64,000 nucleotides of DNA from Armatimonadota bacterium (lineage in GTDB: Bacteria > Armatimonadota > Fimbriimonadia > Fimbriimonadales > ATM1), in contig QEUM01000005.1 in NCBI GenBank assembly GCA_003577165.1, positions 62,001-126,000 of the forward strand, read 5' to 3'. Positions 37,727 through 46,019 of the stretch are shown here, in pieces; position 1 is the stretch's first letter; each line of letters opens with the position of its first letter. The notes under the pieces are model-generated. The model was not told where the DNA came from and searched no databases. It saw nothing but the letters and a program-made list of their open reading frames with translations. Both the position numbers and the translations under genes were made by a program.

Positions 37727-38599
37727 CTAACGCGCGCCTGGAATTGCGCGGCTTTCGATGACTCCGTCTCTGCAAGTCCATGCGACGAAACCGTCCTTCG
37801 ACGCGGCGGCTCCCCAGTCGCCGTCCCGTGAAACCGCAAACACGACGCTGCAGTGATCGCGTGTCGCGGGCGAGCGATCCACCATGATCCCGACAGCGCG
37901 CTCGCAAGCCGCTTCTGCGCTCATCCCGCTCCTCATGAACTCGACGGCTCGAAACGACAACATGAAGCGCCAGATGTCTTCTCCGACACCGGTCGCGCCC
38001 GCTGCTCCAGCGTCATCATCAGCGTAGTAGCCCGCGCCGGCGATCGGCGAATCCCCCACTCGCCCGGGAACCTTCCAAGCCATCCCGCTTGTGCTGCAGG
38101 CAGCGACCAGGTGCCGCGTCTCAGATTCCCATCCGATGATCGTGACCGTATCGTGGACAAGATGCGCGACCTCGGCGCCGCGTCGGTTAGCTCGCCACTC
38201 TTCGTAAGCCCTCAGGCTGTGTTCGCTGTTGAGATTCCGCACCTCGAATCCATGGCGCTCGGCAAACCTTCGCGCGTTCTCGCCCGCCAGCATGTTGTGC
38301 GGAGTTTCCTCCAAGACTTTGCGCGCAACGGAGATCACCGGAATCACGCCGCGAACCGCGCACACGGCTCCGACCTCGAGCGTCCGTCCGTCCATCATCC
38401 CCGCGTCCAACTCCTGATCTCCCTCCGAGTTGGGCAAGCCACCAAAACCGATGGCCTGATAGCGTGGGTCCAATTCCACGTGGGCCAAGCCAGCCTCGCA
38501 CGCGGTCAACAGGCATCCTGTGGATTGGTAATTTTCGTAGGCCGCGCGAACGGTTGGCTCGCCGGCATCTTTCCAAGTCGAGACGAACAAAACGGACAC
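37727..38599 (-). CDS. Isoaspartyl peptidase / glycosylasparaginase family Ntn hydrolase
   Basis: 290 residues from GTG 38599. ACEAGLAHVELDPRYQAIGFGGLPNSEGDQELDAGMMDGRTLEVGAV is the alpha-subunit signature. The autocleavage site is the HDTVTIIG segment with Thr near residue 150 as the new nucleophile, followed by STSGMAWKVPGRVGDSPIAGAGYYAD. The order matches N4-(beta-N-acetylglucosaminyl)-L-asparaginase more than plant-type asparaginase. There is no signal peptide. CATACT lies 6 nt before the GTG. It faces a 370-nt intergenic region. Confidence 0.9.
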   Translation of the reverse strand: MSVLFVSTWKDAGEPTVRAAYENYQSTGCLLTACEAGLAHVELDPRYQAIGFGGLPNSEGDQELDAGMMDGRTLEVGAVCAVRGVIPVISVARKVLEETPHNMLAGENARRFAERHGFEVRNLNSEHSLRAYEEWRANRRGAEVAHLVHDTVTIIGWESETRHLVAACSTSGMAWKVPGRVGDSPIAGAGYYADDDAGAAGATGVGEDIWRFMLSFRAVEFMRSGMSAEAACERAVGIMVDRSPATRDHCSVVFAVSRDGDWGAAASKDGFVAWTCRDGVIESRAIPGAR

Positions 38600-38637
38600 G
38601 CGCGGAGTATGCCCGGACTACGGTCCGTTTCGCAGAC

Positions 38638-38646
38638 TGTGGATAA
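38638..38646 (-). promoter_or_regulatory. Single consensus DnaA box
   Basis: TGTGGATAA on the plus strand, which is TTATCCACA on the minus strand, an exact consensus match. It sits inside a small inverted repeat, GTGG-ATAA-CCAC. Only one copy was found here, so this is not an origin. Confidence 0.35.
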
Positions 38647-38728
38647 CCACGTGCCTCGCTAAATATCTCGTTTTTGTCCAGAAATACGTGGCATTCCTCA
38701 TGCGGGCATCGTTAGAATGATAAGAGGA

Positions 38729-38824
38729 GGAGTTCGAAGGAACGGCTCCCCCAAATAGGTGAGGTAATCACCAGGCCTCCCAGAAAAATGAGGCAAGGCC
38801 GGACGGCTCAGTAGGCGTCCGGCC
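38729..38824 (+). ncRNA. Candidate structured RNA, four consecutive hairpins
   Basis: Stem A: GGAG/CTCC enclosing GTTC-GAAG-GAAC (38729-38749). Stem B: GGTGA-GGTAA-TCACC (38758-38772). Stem C: GCCTC/GAGGC with loop CCAGAAAAAT (38775-38794). Stem D: GGCCGGACG/CGTCCGGCC, 9 perfect pairs (38797-38824). TAGAAT at 38713-38718 would place a transcription start at about 38725, just before stem A. The MBL gene downstream has its own -10-like TACATT next to its ATG, so this may be a free-standing small RNA rather than a leader. It does not match SRP, 6S or tmRNA patterns, or riboswitches I know. Confidence 0.4.
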
Positions 38825-38957
38825 GCTTAACTGTGGCGAGATGCCAGGATCCGTAACGACATCCCGATCATGGGTTGCCATACCGCCGATCTGCCCAATT
38901 CCGGACCGTTCGTTTCTGCCAGCGCGTCGAGCCCTCGCCGGACAAGGCCGATTGGTG

Positions 38958-38970
38958 TACATTTCCCCCA
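38958..38970 (+). promoter_or_regulatory. Candidate leaderless promoter -10 for the MBL gene
   Basis: TACATT (38958-38963) is followed by seven nucleotides (TCCCCCA) and then the ATG at 38971. No Shine-Dalgarno sequence is visible. Confidence 0.4.
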
Positions 38971-40635
38971 ATGAAAGTCACCGTCTTCGGCGGCGTCTGC
39001 GAAATCGGCGGTAACAAGATCCTCGTCGAAGACGGCGGTTCGGCCCTGTTGCTGGATTTCGGGCTCCCGATGGGGCGCTTCAACTCGTTCTTCGACGAGT
39101 TCGTTAGGCCCCGCACCTCGAATCATCTCCTCGACGTCGCACGGCTCGGGCTCGTGCCCGAGATTGACGGCATTTACCGAAACGACATGCTGGCCAACGC
39201 GGTCCGGTGGCACGCCGCGTCGTCGATGGGGGTCCCCCCCGAAGCCGAACGCATGTATCGGCTCGACTGCGCGAACTACGACGATCACATCGCTTCGTCG
39301 GGATCGCCCCGCGTCCAGGCCGTTCTTCTCACGCACGCCCACGCAGACCACTACGGCCAGATCGGTTACTTAGACCAACGCATTCCGATCGTCTGCTCGC
39401 CCGTCACGCGGATCCTTTGCGAGGCGATTCAGGCGGTGTCGCCGGCATCACCGGACTCCGAGATTTATGAGGTTCGGGCCAAGTCGGTCGGAACCTCGAG
39501 CGACCGAGCGACATTTCCGGAGGCCCCATCGAGGGTCAACGACCGAGACCCGCAGGTGCGGCCGTACCAACTCTTGGACGCCCACGCGCCAACGCAGATC
39601 GGCGCCTTCTCCGTCGAGGCCATCCCCGTAGACCACAGCCTCGCCGGCTGCTGCGCATTCCTAATTCGCGGGCCGTCCGGCAGGACTCTCTTCTACACCG
39701 GCGACGTTCGCTTCCATGGCCTCTACAGCCTCGGGCCAAACAGCATCTCGGAGCGCCTCCGCGGGCGCACCACCGATCTCAGACCGGACATCCTCATCAC
39801 CGAGGGCACTCGCATTACCGAAGCGACCACCGACGATGAGAGCGACGTCAGGCGAAGACTCCACGAGGTGGTCTCCTCCACTCCAGGGCTTGCGATCGTG
39901 GACTGGGCCTGGAAGGACACGGCCCGATTTCAGACGGTCGCCTCCGTCGCGAAGGAAACGGGCCGCATCCTCTGCGCAAATCCGAAACTCCTGGCCCTTT
40001 GGTCAACCCTGTCCGCGCATGATCCGAACGAGTTTCCGCCGCTTGACACGCTCGGAGACATTCGCGCCTACCTCGAACGCAGCGACACACTCACATACTC
40101 CCCTGCGGACTACCAGGCGTCGCCGCACAAACTCGGGCCGTTCCTCCGCTGGGATTTGGACGATAAAGAACTGGCACGGCGTGCGTGGGAGTCACGCAAC
40201 TCTGGCGGCCTGATCGGCTGTTCCCAACTTGAATACCTCACGAACGCCGTTCGCGCGTATGACATCGCAAGAGATCCGAGTAAGTACATCCTGCAAGCTG
40301 GCTACTTCGACATTCAGGAACTGATCGACATCGACCCCCCACCCGGCAGCGTCTACGTGCGGGCAGCGACGGAGCCGTTCTCCGACGAGATGCGCCTCGA
40401 CGAAGCGAAGTTGAAAAACTGGCTTCAACGCTTTGGCGTGATCGCCTCGGACGAGCAGTTCCCCAGAACGCACGTGTCGGGTCACGCGTCGGGCACAGAC
40501 CTCCTTGAATGGATTCGTGAGATGCGGCCCTCGAACGTCGTTCCAGTCCACACGGAGCATCCTGAAGTCTTCACCAACGAACTCAGCGGAATGGCCGTCA
40601 TTCCGCCCACCTATGGTGAAACCCTCGACTTCTGA
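38971..40635 (+). CDS. MBL-fold metallo-hydrolase, beta-CASP / RNase J-like
   Basis: 554 residues from ATG 38971; the frame opens earlier but the leader is not conserved in character. VTVFGGVCEIGGNKILVEDG and LLLDFGLP open the metallo-beta-lactamase fold. LTHAHADHYGQIGYL is the HxHxDH zinc motif (about residue 120). Later come VDHSLAGCCAFLI, FYTGDVRFHG and THVSGHASGTDLLEWIREMRPSNVVPVHTEHPE, which is the RNA-specificity-domain-like end. The length and end fit ribonuclease J relatives, but the N-terminal insertion (PRTSNHLLDVARLGLVPEIDGIY) is atypical, so RNase activity is inferred. Confidence 0.85.
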   Translation: MKVTVFGGVCEIGGNKILVEDGGSALLLDFGLPMGRFNSFFDEFVRPRTSNHLLDVARLGLVPEIDGIYRNDMLANAVRWHAASSMGVPPEAERMYRLDCANYDDHIASSGSPRVQAVLLTHAHADHYGQIGYLDQRIPIVCSPVTRILCEAIQAVSPASPDSEIYEVRAKSVGTSSDRATFPEAPSRVNDRDPQVRPYQLLDAHAPTQIGAFSVEAIPVDHSLAGCCAFLIRGPSGRTLFYTGDVRFHGLYSLGPNSISERLRGRTTDLRPDILITEGTRITEATTDDESDVRRRLHEVVSSTPGLAIVDWAWKDTARFQTVASVAKETGRILCANPKLLALWSTLSAHDPNEFPPLDTLGDIRAYLERSDTLTYSPADYQASPHKLGPFLRWDLDDKELARRAWESRNSGGLIGCSQLEYLTNAVRAYDIARDPSKYILQAGYFDIQELIDIDPPPGSVYVRAATEPFSDEMRLDEAKLKNWLQRFGVIASDEQFPRTHVSGHASGTDLLEWIREMRPSNVVPVHTEHPEVFTNELSGMAVIPPTYGETLDF

Positions 40636-40701
40636 TCGTCGGGCTGCCCGCCGATCTTTCTCGCAGGAGCGAAGGCCCAATCCGTCGAACTCTCACATGG
40701 A

Positions 40702-42198
40702 ATGAAGGTCGGAATCATCACGTTTACGGACGGAAGGAAGCGGGTTGCCGAGATGTTGGAGAGGCAGTGCTTCGACTTCCAGGAGAGGGTTGCGAATTGG
40801 CTGCGAGCGAACGGCCACGAGCCCGTCGGGGGAGAGTCAATCTCCTGGAACTACAGGACTGCGATCGACAACGCGCAGCGGATGATCGAGAAGGAGTGTG
40901 ACGCAGTCATCTTCAACTTCTGCGTCTGGGCTTATCCGGACTTCGTAGCACAGTCTGCGAGAGACCTGCACGCAGCCGACGTCCCGATCTGCTTCCTGGG
41001 AAACATAAATCCAGGTTTCCCGGGCTGGGTTGCCTTTTTCGCGTCCTCCGGGACGCTCAACGAGATCGGCATCTCATTCGGCCGAGTCCTCGGCGACTTG
41101 GACGGCGAGGCGGGCGGCGAGATGCGCCGCTGGCTTGCAGGTCACGAAACCGACCCACGAGTGCGCGGCAGAATCGCGGCTGAACGCCTTCACGGTCTGC
41201 GTTACGGTGAGTTCGACGGCCCGAGCATGGGGATGTACACGGGCCACGTCGATCCCAGCCAGTGGATGGAGCAGTTCGGCGTCCACGTGTTTCACCGCTC
41301 GCAACTCACTCTCGCGTGGCTGTGCGATACCATCGCAGAGGAACGAGTCATGGCAGGCGTTGAGTGGCTCAAGCAGCATTGCAGGGAGATCCTGTGGAAT
41401 GACGATCGCTTGGCCGACGGCCTGAATGGACACCTGGCAAAACAGTGCCGGTTCTATCTAGCGTGCAAGGATTACTGCCGAGAAGAAGGGATCGACTTTC
41501 TCGGACTGACGGGTCAATTGGATTACACGGAGTGGAAGGACGGCATCACCATGGACGTCCCCGAAGCGCTCCTCAACGACACGGCAGATTGGGAAAACGA
41601 AAGCAAGAGGCCCTTGATTTGCGCGACCGAATGCGACTCCAACGGCGCGCTCACGATGCAAATCCTGCATCACCTCGCGGACACACCGGCGCTGTTTGCA
41701 GACCTGCGACATTTCTTTTCGCAGCGAAACATCGCCGATGCGGGGGGGCGGTTCGACGGCGACGGCGTCTACGACCTCGTGAATTCCGGACAGCACGCGC
41801 CCTGGTTCTCTCATCGATCGGATGACTTCCGCAAGAACTGGGGCGAGGTTCGCTTGCATCCGAGCAATCCGATGTACTTCCCTAACGGCGGAGCATCAGT
41901 TGAGTTCTTCAGCGAGCCGGCCGACAGGGTCACCTTTGCACGCCTCACGCGCAAGTCGGGTCGCTTCGTGATGCACTACTTCACGGGCTCCTTCGTCCGC
42001 TTCGGGGAGGAAGTCGACCGAAAACTTGCGGGCCAGACGACGCCCGAATGGCCTCACGCCTGGGCGGTCTTCGACTGCTCCCGGAAGGACCTCGCGGCCC
42101 AGTACGCCTCAAACCACATCCACGCCGTCTTCGGCGACTGGACGGCGGAGTTGGAGGCCTGCTGCGAGGCCCTCGCGATCGATCCGGTCAGGCTGTAG
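40702..42198 (+). CDS. L-fucose/L-arabinose isomerase-like protein
   Basis: 498 residues. KVGIITFTDGRKRVAEMLERQCFDFQERVANWLRANGHEPV begins a Rossmann-like domain. DAVIFNFCVWAYPDFVAQSARDL, CFLGNINPGFPGWVAFFASSGTLNEIG and GPSMGMYTGHVDPSQWMEQFGV match the L-fucose isomerase-like superfamily. GLTGQLDYTEW with ATECDSNGALTMQIL contributes the metal-binding Glu/Asp region. It probably isomerises an aldose or sugar acid in the cytoplasm; the exact sugar is unknown. It sits 66 nt after the MBL gene, with no kinase or aldolase alongside. Confidence 0.82.
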   Translation: MKVGIITFTDGRKRVAEMLERQCFDFQERVANWLRANGHEPVGGESISWNYRTAIDNAQRMIEKECDAVIFNFCVWAYPDFVAQSARDLHAADVPICFLGNINPGFPGWVAFFASSGTLNEIGISFGRVLGDLDGEAGGEMRRWLAGHETDPRVRGRIAAERLHGLRYGEFDGPSMGMYTGHVDPSQWMEQFGVHVFHRSQLTLAWLCDTIAEERVMAGVEWLKQHCREILWNDDRLADGLNGHLAKQCRFYLACKDYCREEGIDFLGLTGQLDYTEWKDGITMDVPEALLNDTADWENESKRPLICATECDSNGALTMQILHHLADTPALFADLRHFFSQRNIADAGGRFDGDGVYDLVNSGQHAPWFSHRSDDFRKNWGEVRLHPSNPMYFPNGGASVEFFSEPADRVTFARLTRKSGRFVMHYFTGSFVRFGEEVDRKLAGQTTPEWPHAWAVFDCSRKDLAAQYASNHIHAVFGDWTAELEACCEALAIDPVRL

Positions 42199-42241
42199 CC
42201 CATCGGCGGCGCATAAAGGCGGAGCACCCCGTCTCGCGGTG

Positions 42242-42253
42242 TATAGTAGACAT
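42242..42253 (+). promoter_or_regulatory. Candidate leaderless promoter -10 for the DinB gene
   Basis: TATAGT (42242-42247) is followed by six nucleotides and then the ATG at 42254. No ribosome-binding site is visible. Confidence 0.4.
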
Positions 42254-42727
42254 ATGACGAGTAAAGACATCATCATCAGACTGACCACCGACTCCGTGGA
42301 CTCGCTCTTCTCAAACGCCCGGGCGATGCCGGTCGACCGGCTGACTTGGGAGGTGGCCGCCGGTGCAAGGACGCCCTTGCAGATCCTGCAGGAGTGCGCT
42401 CAGGCTCCGATGTGGGCCGTGAAGATGCTGACCGACCGAGCGATTCCCGACTTCTCCCCGGAGGCGTTCCAGGAGGCGCTCTCGGAGCGCGCACAGTGGG
42501 ACAGTGTCGACTTGTGCGAGCAGGTGTGTCGGGAGCGCATCCAGAGCCTCATCGAGACCATCCGTGACTTTCCCGAGGAGGACATGGAAAAGACCCTCTT
42601 CCTCCCCTTCACTCATCAGGATCATCCCTATTGGGACCTCATGATGTACCCCTACTGGAACAACATCTGGCACACGGGCCAATTGGCGTTTGTGCAGACG
42701 CTCTACGGAGATAAAGACATGCACTAA
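42254..42727 (+). CDS. DinB/YfiT-like four-helix bundle protein
   Basis: 157 residues from ATG 42254; the frame is open from 42026 inside the previous gene, but TATAGT lies just before this ATG. RTPLQILQECAQAP and HPYWDLMMYPYWNNIWHTGQLAFVQTLYG fit the DinB fold, with a His near the C-terminus (NIWHTGQ) as one of the usual three metal ligands. A full His triad is not clear: the first His is replaced in LQECAQ. It may be a thiol S-transferase relative or non-enzymatic. It lies directly upstream of tRNA-Gln. Confidence 0.8.
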   Translation: MTSKDIIIRLTTDSVDSLFSNARAMPVDRLTWEVAAGARTPLQILQECAQAPMWAVKMLTDRAIPDFSPEAFQEALSERAQWDSVDLCEQVCRERIQSLIETIRDFPEEDMEKTLFLPFTHQDHPYWDLMMYPYWNNIWHTGQLAFVQTLYGDKDMH

Positions 42728-42772
42728 GTGCTCGGCAACGGACCCGCTCGCGGGTATCCTCACTGCCGCCGC

Positions 42773-42846
42773 TGCCCCCTAGTTTAATGGCAGAACGACT
42801 GACTCTGGATCAGTTGGTTGGGGTTCGAATCCCTGGGGGGCAGCCA
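42773..42846 (+). tRNA. tRNA-Gln (anticodon CUG)
   Basis: The acceptor TGCCCCC (42773-42779) pairs with GGGGGCA (42836-42842), discriminator G at 42843, and CCA is encoded. The anticodon stem ACTGA/TCAGT encloses loop CTCTGGA with CTG at 42805-42807. The T-arm is TGGGG-TTCGAAT-CCCTG. All cloverleaf parts fit, and CUG with a G discriminator is as expected for tRNA-Gln. Confidence 0.95.
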
Positions 42847-42941
42847 TCTTCCCTCCCCCAGCCGCAGGAGTTCGTCGCCACGTGTCGAAACTCCTTGAGA
42901 GATCGGCGTCGCCCAGGATGCCCATCAAAAGGAGTTGACCG

Positions 42942-44276
42942 ATGTCCAAGAAGCGCGCAATCACGAGACGAGATTTCCTGCAAAAGACCGCTGCCGCTTC
43001 GACAGCTGTGTACGGCCTCGGCGCCAGCGCGTTTTCGTCTGCAGGCGCGAGTTCTCGACAAGCGTCGCCGAACGACACGATCGTGTTTGGCCTGATCGGC
43101 TGCGGGGGCATGGGTGCGTCGAACATGCGCAGTTTCATGGGACACCCGGACGTCGCCGTAGCGGCGATCTGCGACGTGGACTCGAATCGCATTCCAGGCG
43201 ACGCAAAAGCCGTCCAGGACAAATATGGGAAAGCGCCCGACATCTATTCCGACTACCGCCGCATCCTTGATCGGAAGGACATCGATGCCGTAATCGTCGG
43301 CACTCCGGATCATTGGCACGCGCTGAACCTGATTCATGCTTGCGAGGCCGGAAAGGACTCCTATTGCGAGAAGCCGATCAGCCACAACATCGTGGAAGCG
43401 AAGGCGATGGTCGCCGCGGCGAAAAAATTCAAGCGTGTCGTGCAGGTCGGGACGTGGCAGAGAAGCAACCGAGAGTTCACCGACGCCATAGACTTCGTCC
43501 GGTCCGGCAAACTCGGAAGAGTCGTCTTGACCCGCGCGTGGATCTCCGACGGAACGCGAATCGGCAAGAAGCCCCCCACTGCTCCGCCTGCGAATCTCGA
43601 CTACAACTTCTGGATCGGCCCTGCGAAAATGGTGCCCTACCAAGACAACAAAGTCCACTGGAACTGGCGCTGGGTCATGAACACCGGCGGAGGCTTGACG
43701 ACCGACTGGGGCGTTCACATGATCGACATAGCCCTCCTCGGAATGAGCAAGGGACAGGACTTGGTCATGCCCGTCGAAATCGCGACCGTCGGAGGACAGT
43801 GGGCCATTCGCGATGACGACCGAGACGCACCCGACACGATCACCTCGATCTGCCGATTCACCGAACCGGACTTCGCTCTCGAATGGTCTGTCGGACGCGA
43901 CCACCCCTCAAGACCCGGCCACGGGACGGAGTTCGTCTCCGAGGATGGCAGAACCCTCCGCGTGTGGAGAGGAGGATGGACCCTCCTCGACGCTGACGGG
44001 AACGAACTTCCCAAGGAGCAGGCGCCGCCTGCGCCGACCGATCACTGGCGCAACTTCCTCGACTGCGTAAAGAACCGCCGAACGCCGCGCGCGGACCTAC
44101 ACTCGGTGGCCCAGACGACCATCGTTTGTCATCTGATCAACGCGGCCCTGATGTCCGGGGATACCGTCCGGTGGGACAAGAAGAAGATGGACATCGTTGG
44201 GGGAGCGGGAAAGAACACGATGGCCTACAGCCGTCCATATCGGCGTCCCTGGTCTCTGCCGATGCACGGCATCTGA
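42942..44276 (+). CDS. Tat-exported Gfo/Idh/MocA family oxidoreductase (sugar dehydrogenase)
   Basis: 444 residues. The N-terminus (MSKKRAITRRDFLQKTAAAS) is a twin-arginine signal, so the folded NAD-bound enzyme is exported. The Rossmann motif FGLIGCGGMG starts near residue 49 and the catalytic-region EKP occurs in YCEKPISHN. TTDWGVHMIDIALLG is the conserved His region. The fusion of a Tat signal to Gfo/Idh is typical of enzymes that oxidise glycosides to 3-keto sugars in the periplasm. It lies 12 nt before a DUF1080 gene, with which it forms an operon. Confidence 0.92.
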   Translation: MSKKRAITRRDFLQKTAAASTAVYGLGASAFSSAGASSRQASPNDTIVFGLIGCGGMGASNMRSFMGHPDVAVAAICDVDSNRIPGDAKAVQDKYGKAPDIYSDYRRILDRKDIDAVIVGTPDHWHALNLIHACEAGKDSYCEKPISHNIVEAKAMVAAAKKFKRVVQVGTWQRSNREFTDAIDFVRSGKLGRVVLTRAWISDGTRIGKKPPTAPPANLDYNFWIGPAKMVPYQDNKVHWNWRWVMNTGGGLTTDWGVHMIDIALLGMSKGQDLVMPVEIATVGGQWAIRDDDRDAPDTITSICRFTEPDFALEWSVGRDHPSRPGHGTEFVSEDGRTLRVWRGGWTLLDADGNELPKEQAPPAPTDHWRNFLDCVKNRRTPRADLHSVAQTTIVCHLINAALMSGDTVRWDKKKMDIVGGAGKNTMAYSRPYRRPWSLPMHGI

Positions 44277-44288
44277 TATCATCCGCAC

Positions 44289-44948
44289 ATGATCGCCCTG
44301 GTTCTCGCAGCCTCCCTTTCCGGGACGCCCGTCCCTTCGCCAAGCGTCGGCGAGGGATTCGTGCCACTCTTCGACGGCAAATCGCTCGCCGGATGGCGCG
44401 GCTACCTTCGCGGTTCCGCGCCGAAGGGTTGGAGCGCGAAGGATGGCGAGCTGGTCATCACACCTGGCGTGGAAGGTGGTGATCTCATCACCACGGAGTC
44501 GTTTGCCGACTTCGATCTCCGACTGGAGTGGAAGGTATCTAAGGGTGCGAACAGCGGAATCTTCTTCCGGGCCTCCGAAGACACGCCGTATATCTGGCAG
44601 AAATCCCACGAGTATCAACTGCTCGACGACGCGTCGAATCCGAACACCGGCCCGATGTACACGGCGGGCGCGTGCTACGACCTCTACCCCGTGAAGGCAA
44701 AGGTCGCGAGGCCGGCTGGCGAATGGAACGAGTCCAGAATCGTCGCCATAGGCCCGAAGGTGGAGCATTGGCTCAACGGCACAAAGGTTTGTGATTACGT
44801 CGTCGGCTCGGAAGACTGGCTGAAGCAACTCGAACGCAGCAAGTTCAAGTCGTACGACGGCTTCGGCCGCCTTCCCTCTGGAAAGATCGGGCTGCAAGAT
44901 CACGGACACCTCGTTTCCTTCCGCAACATCCGGATCAAAAAACTTTAA
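44289..44948 (+). CDS. 3-keto-glycoside hydrolase/lyase domain protein (DUF1080)
   Basis: 219 residues. A short signal peptide precedes the DUF1080 domain: FVPLFDGKSLAGWRGYLRG, FDLRLEWKVSKGANSGIFFRASED, YEYQLLDD-like HEYQLLDDASNP, WNESRIVAIGPKVEHWLNG and GLQDHGHLVSFRNIRIKKL. It folds as a concanavalin-like jelly roll. Members act on 3-keto-glycosides by elimination or hydrolysis after a Gfo/Idh dehydrogenase has made the ketone. Adjacency to such a dehydrogenase strongly supports this. It ends 16 nt before a strong bidirectional terminator. Confidence 0.92.
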   Translation: MIALVLAASLSGTPVPSPSVGEGFVPLFDGKSLAGWRGYLRGSAPKGWSAKDGELVITPGVEGGDLITTESFADFDLRLEWKVSKGANSGIFFRASEDTPYIWQKSHEYQLLDDASNPNTGPMYTAGACYDLYPVKAKVARPAGEWNESRIVAIGPKVEHWLNGTKVCDYVVGSEDWLKQLERSKFKSYDGFGRLPSGKIGLQDHGHLVSFRNIRIKKL

Positions 44949-44964
44949 GCCGTACACAAACGAG

Positions 44965-44993
44965 AAGCGAGGAGCGCATCGCGCTCCTCGCTT
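44965..44993. terminator. Bidirectional intrinsic terminator
   Basis: AAGCGAGGAGCGC (44965-44977), loop ATC, GCGCTCCTCGCTT (44981-44993): a perfect 13-bp stem with short T-rich flanks on both sides. It separates the convergent plus-strand dehydrogenase-DUF1080 pair from the minus-strand transporter operon. Confidence 0.85.
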
Positions 44994-45013
44994 TCGTCCC
45001 TATTCGCAGCGAC

Positions 45014-46000
45014 CTAAAAGATGCTCTCCGGGAAGTAGTACTCCTTCGCGTTCTCCGGAGTGATCAGTTCCACATCGATCATCAAGTGCTTCGGCATATA
45101 CTGGAGCGCCTCTGCCTTGCCTGCTCTCAAGATTCCGGCCGCTGTCTGAATACCGACTGCGATCATCGAAGGTGGATAGGTGATGTCCGCCGGGAACAGC
45201 GGATCGCCATCCATAACTCGCTTCACGATGTCCTTCATTCCTGCACCGCCGAGAATCCAGATGTTCTTATCTCGCCCTGCGGCACGGAGCGCGTTCTCCA
45301 CGCCGAGCGCCATGTCGTCGTCGCTGGCCCAGATGGCGTCTATCTGCGGGTGCGCGGTGAGAATGTTCTGCATCACCTGTTCGGCCTTTTCTCGGTTCCA
45401 ATAACCGCTGTCCTGCGCCACGATCTCGATGCCGGGATGCGACCGGAACACTTCCATCGCCGCGGCGACTCGGTCGGTGTTGACCGTGCTGGGGATGCCC
45501 TCCAACACCACGATCTTGCCCTTGCCGTTCAGCTTCTGCACCATGTACTCCGCAGATTTCCGACCGAACGCTTTGTTATCGCCTTCGATAAACACATCGG
45601 CAACCGGCTTCGTGAAGCCACGGTCCACGTTTACGATGAGAATGCCAGCCTCGTGCAGTTTCTCAGCGATTGGTGTAATCGGAGCGCTCTCGGTCGCAAG
45701 AATGACCAGGGCGTCCACACCCTGGCTCTGCAGGTTCTCAAGATCGGTGATCTGCTCGCTCGGCTCTTTCGCGTCCTCGATGATCCACTCGATATCGGGA
45801 TGCAGGCTCGCCGCCTTGTCGGCCCACCACTTCACGCCCGCGGTCCAACCGTGGTCGGCGGCGGGAATCGACACGCCAACCTTGAACTTGCCACCGCCCG
45901 GCTTCGTCGCAGTGCCACCCGTCGGCTGACTGCCGGACGAGCAACCAATCGTCGCCGCCGCGATTGCGGCCGCAACCGGCATCCATGTCCATCGTTTCAT
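45014..46000 (-). CDS. Sugar ABC transporter substrate-binding lipoprotein (RbsB type)
   Basis: 328 residues from ATG 46000; the frame extends upstream but this ATG begins a lipoprotein signal (WMPVAAAIAAATIGC, lipobox Cys near residue 20) followed by a Gly/Thr tether. The mature type I periplasmic-binding fold shows FKVGVSIPAADHGWTAGVKWWADK, LQSQGVDALVILATESAPITPIAEKLHEAGI, VNVDRGF, ILTAHPQIDAIWASDDDMALGVENAL. It is the last gene of a minus-strand CUT2 transporter operon; the ligand is probably a monosaccharide. Confidence 0.93.
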   Translation of the reverse strand: MKRWTWMPVAAAIAAATIGCSSGSQPTGGTATKPGGGKFKVGVSIPAADHGWTAGVKWWADKAASLHPDIEWIIEDAKEPSEQITDLENLQSQGVDALVILATESAPITPIAEKLHEAGILIVNVDRGFTKPVADVFIEGDNKAFGRKSAEYMVQKLNGKGKIVVLEGIPSTVNTDRVAAAMEVFRSHPGIEIVAQDSGYWNREKAEQVMQNILTAHPQIDAIWASDDDMALGVENALRAAGRDKNIWILGGAGMKDIVKRVMDGDPLFPADITYPPSMIAVGIQTAAGILRAGKAEALQYMPKHLMIDVELITPENAKEYYFPESIF

Positions 46001-46019
46001 TCTTCTGTGACCCTCCTCG

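Larger units (their letters stand above)
38600..38970. other. Longest intergenic region (371 nt) between divergent genes
   Basis: This region holds upstream sequences for the asparaginase (minus) and MBL protein (plus). It contains a perfect 9-bp match to the DnaA box (38638-38646), a possible -10 TAGAAT at 38713-38718, and a run of four potential hairpins at 38729-38824. No open frame of convincing coding character was seen. Confidence 0.6.

Noticed and set aside
38751-38824. M-box (magnesium) riboswitch, because of the AGGTGAGG and CCCAGAAAAATG segments
   Set aside because: The remaining conserved core and length do not fit, and the downstream gene is not a magnesium transporter.
38729-38824. 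SRP RNA, 6S RNA or tRNA-Sec
   Set aside because: The SRP apical GGAAGGAAGCAGCC-type motif, the 6S central bulge and a tRNA-Sec cloverleaf are all absent.
38600-38970. Replication origin, because of a perfect DnaA box and AT-rich patch
   Set aside because: Only one DnaA box was found and no dnaA, dnaN or gyr genes are near; one such match is expected by chance in a window of this size.
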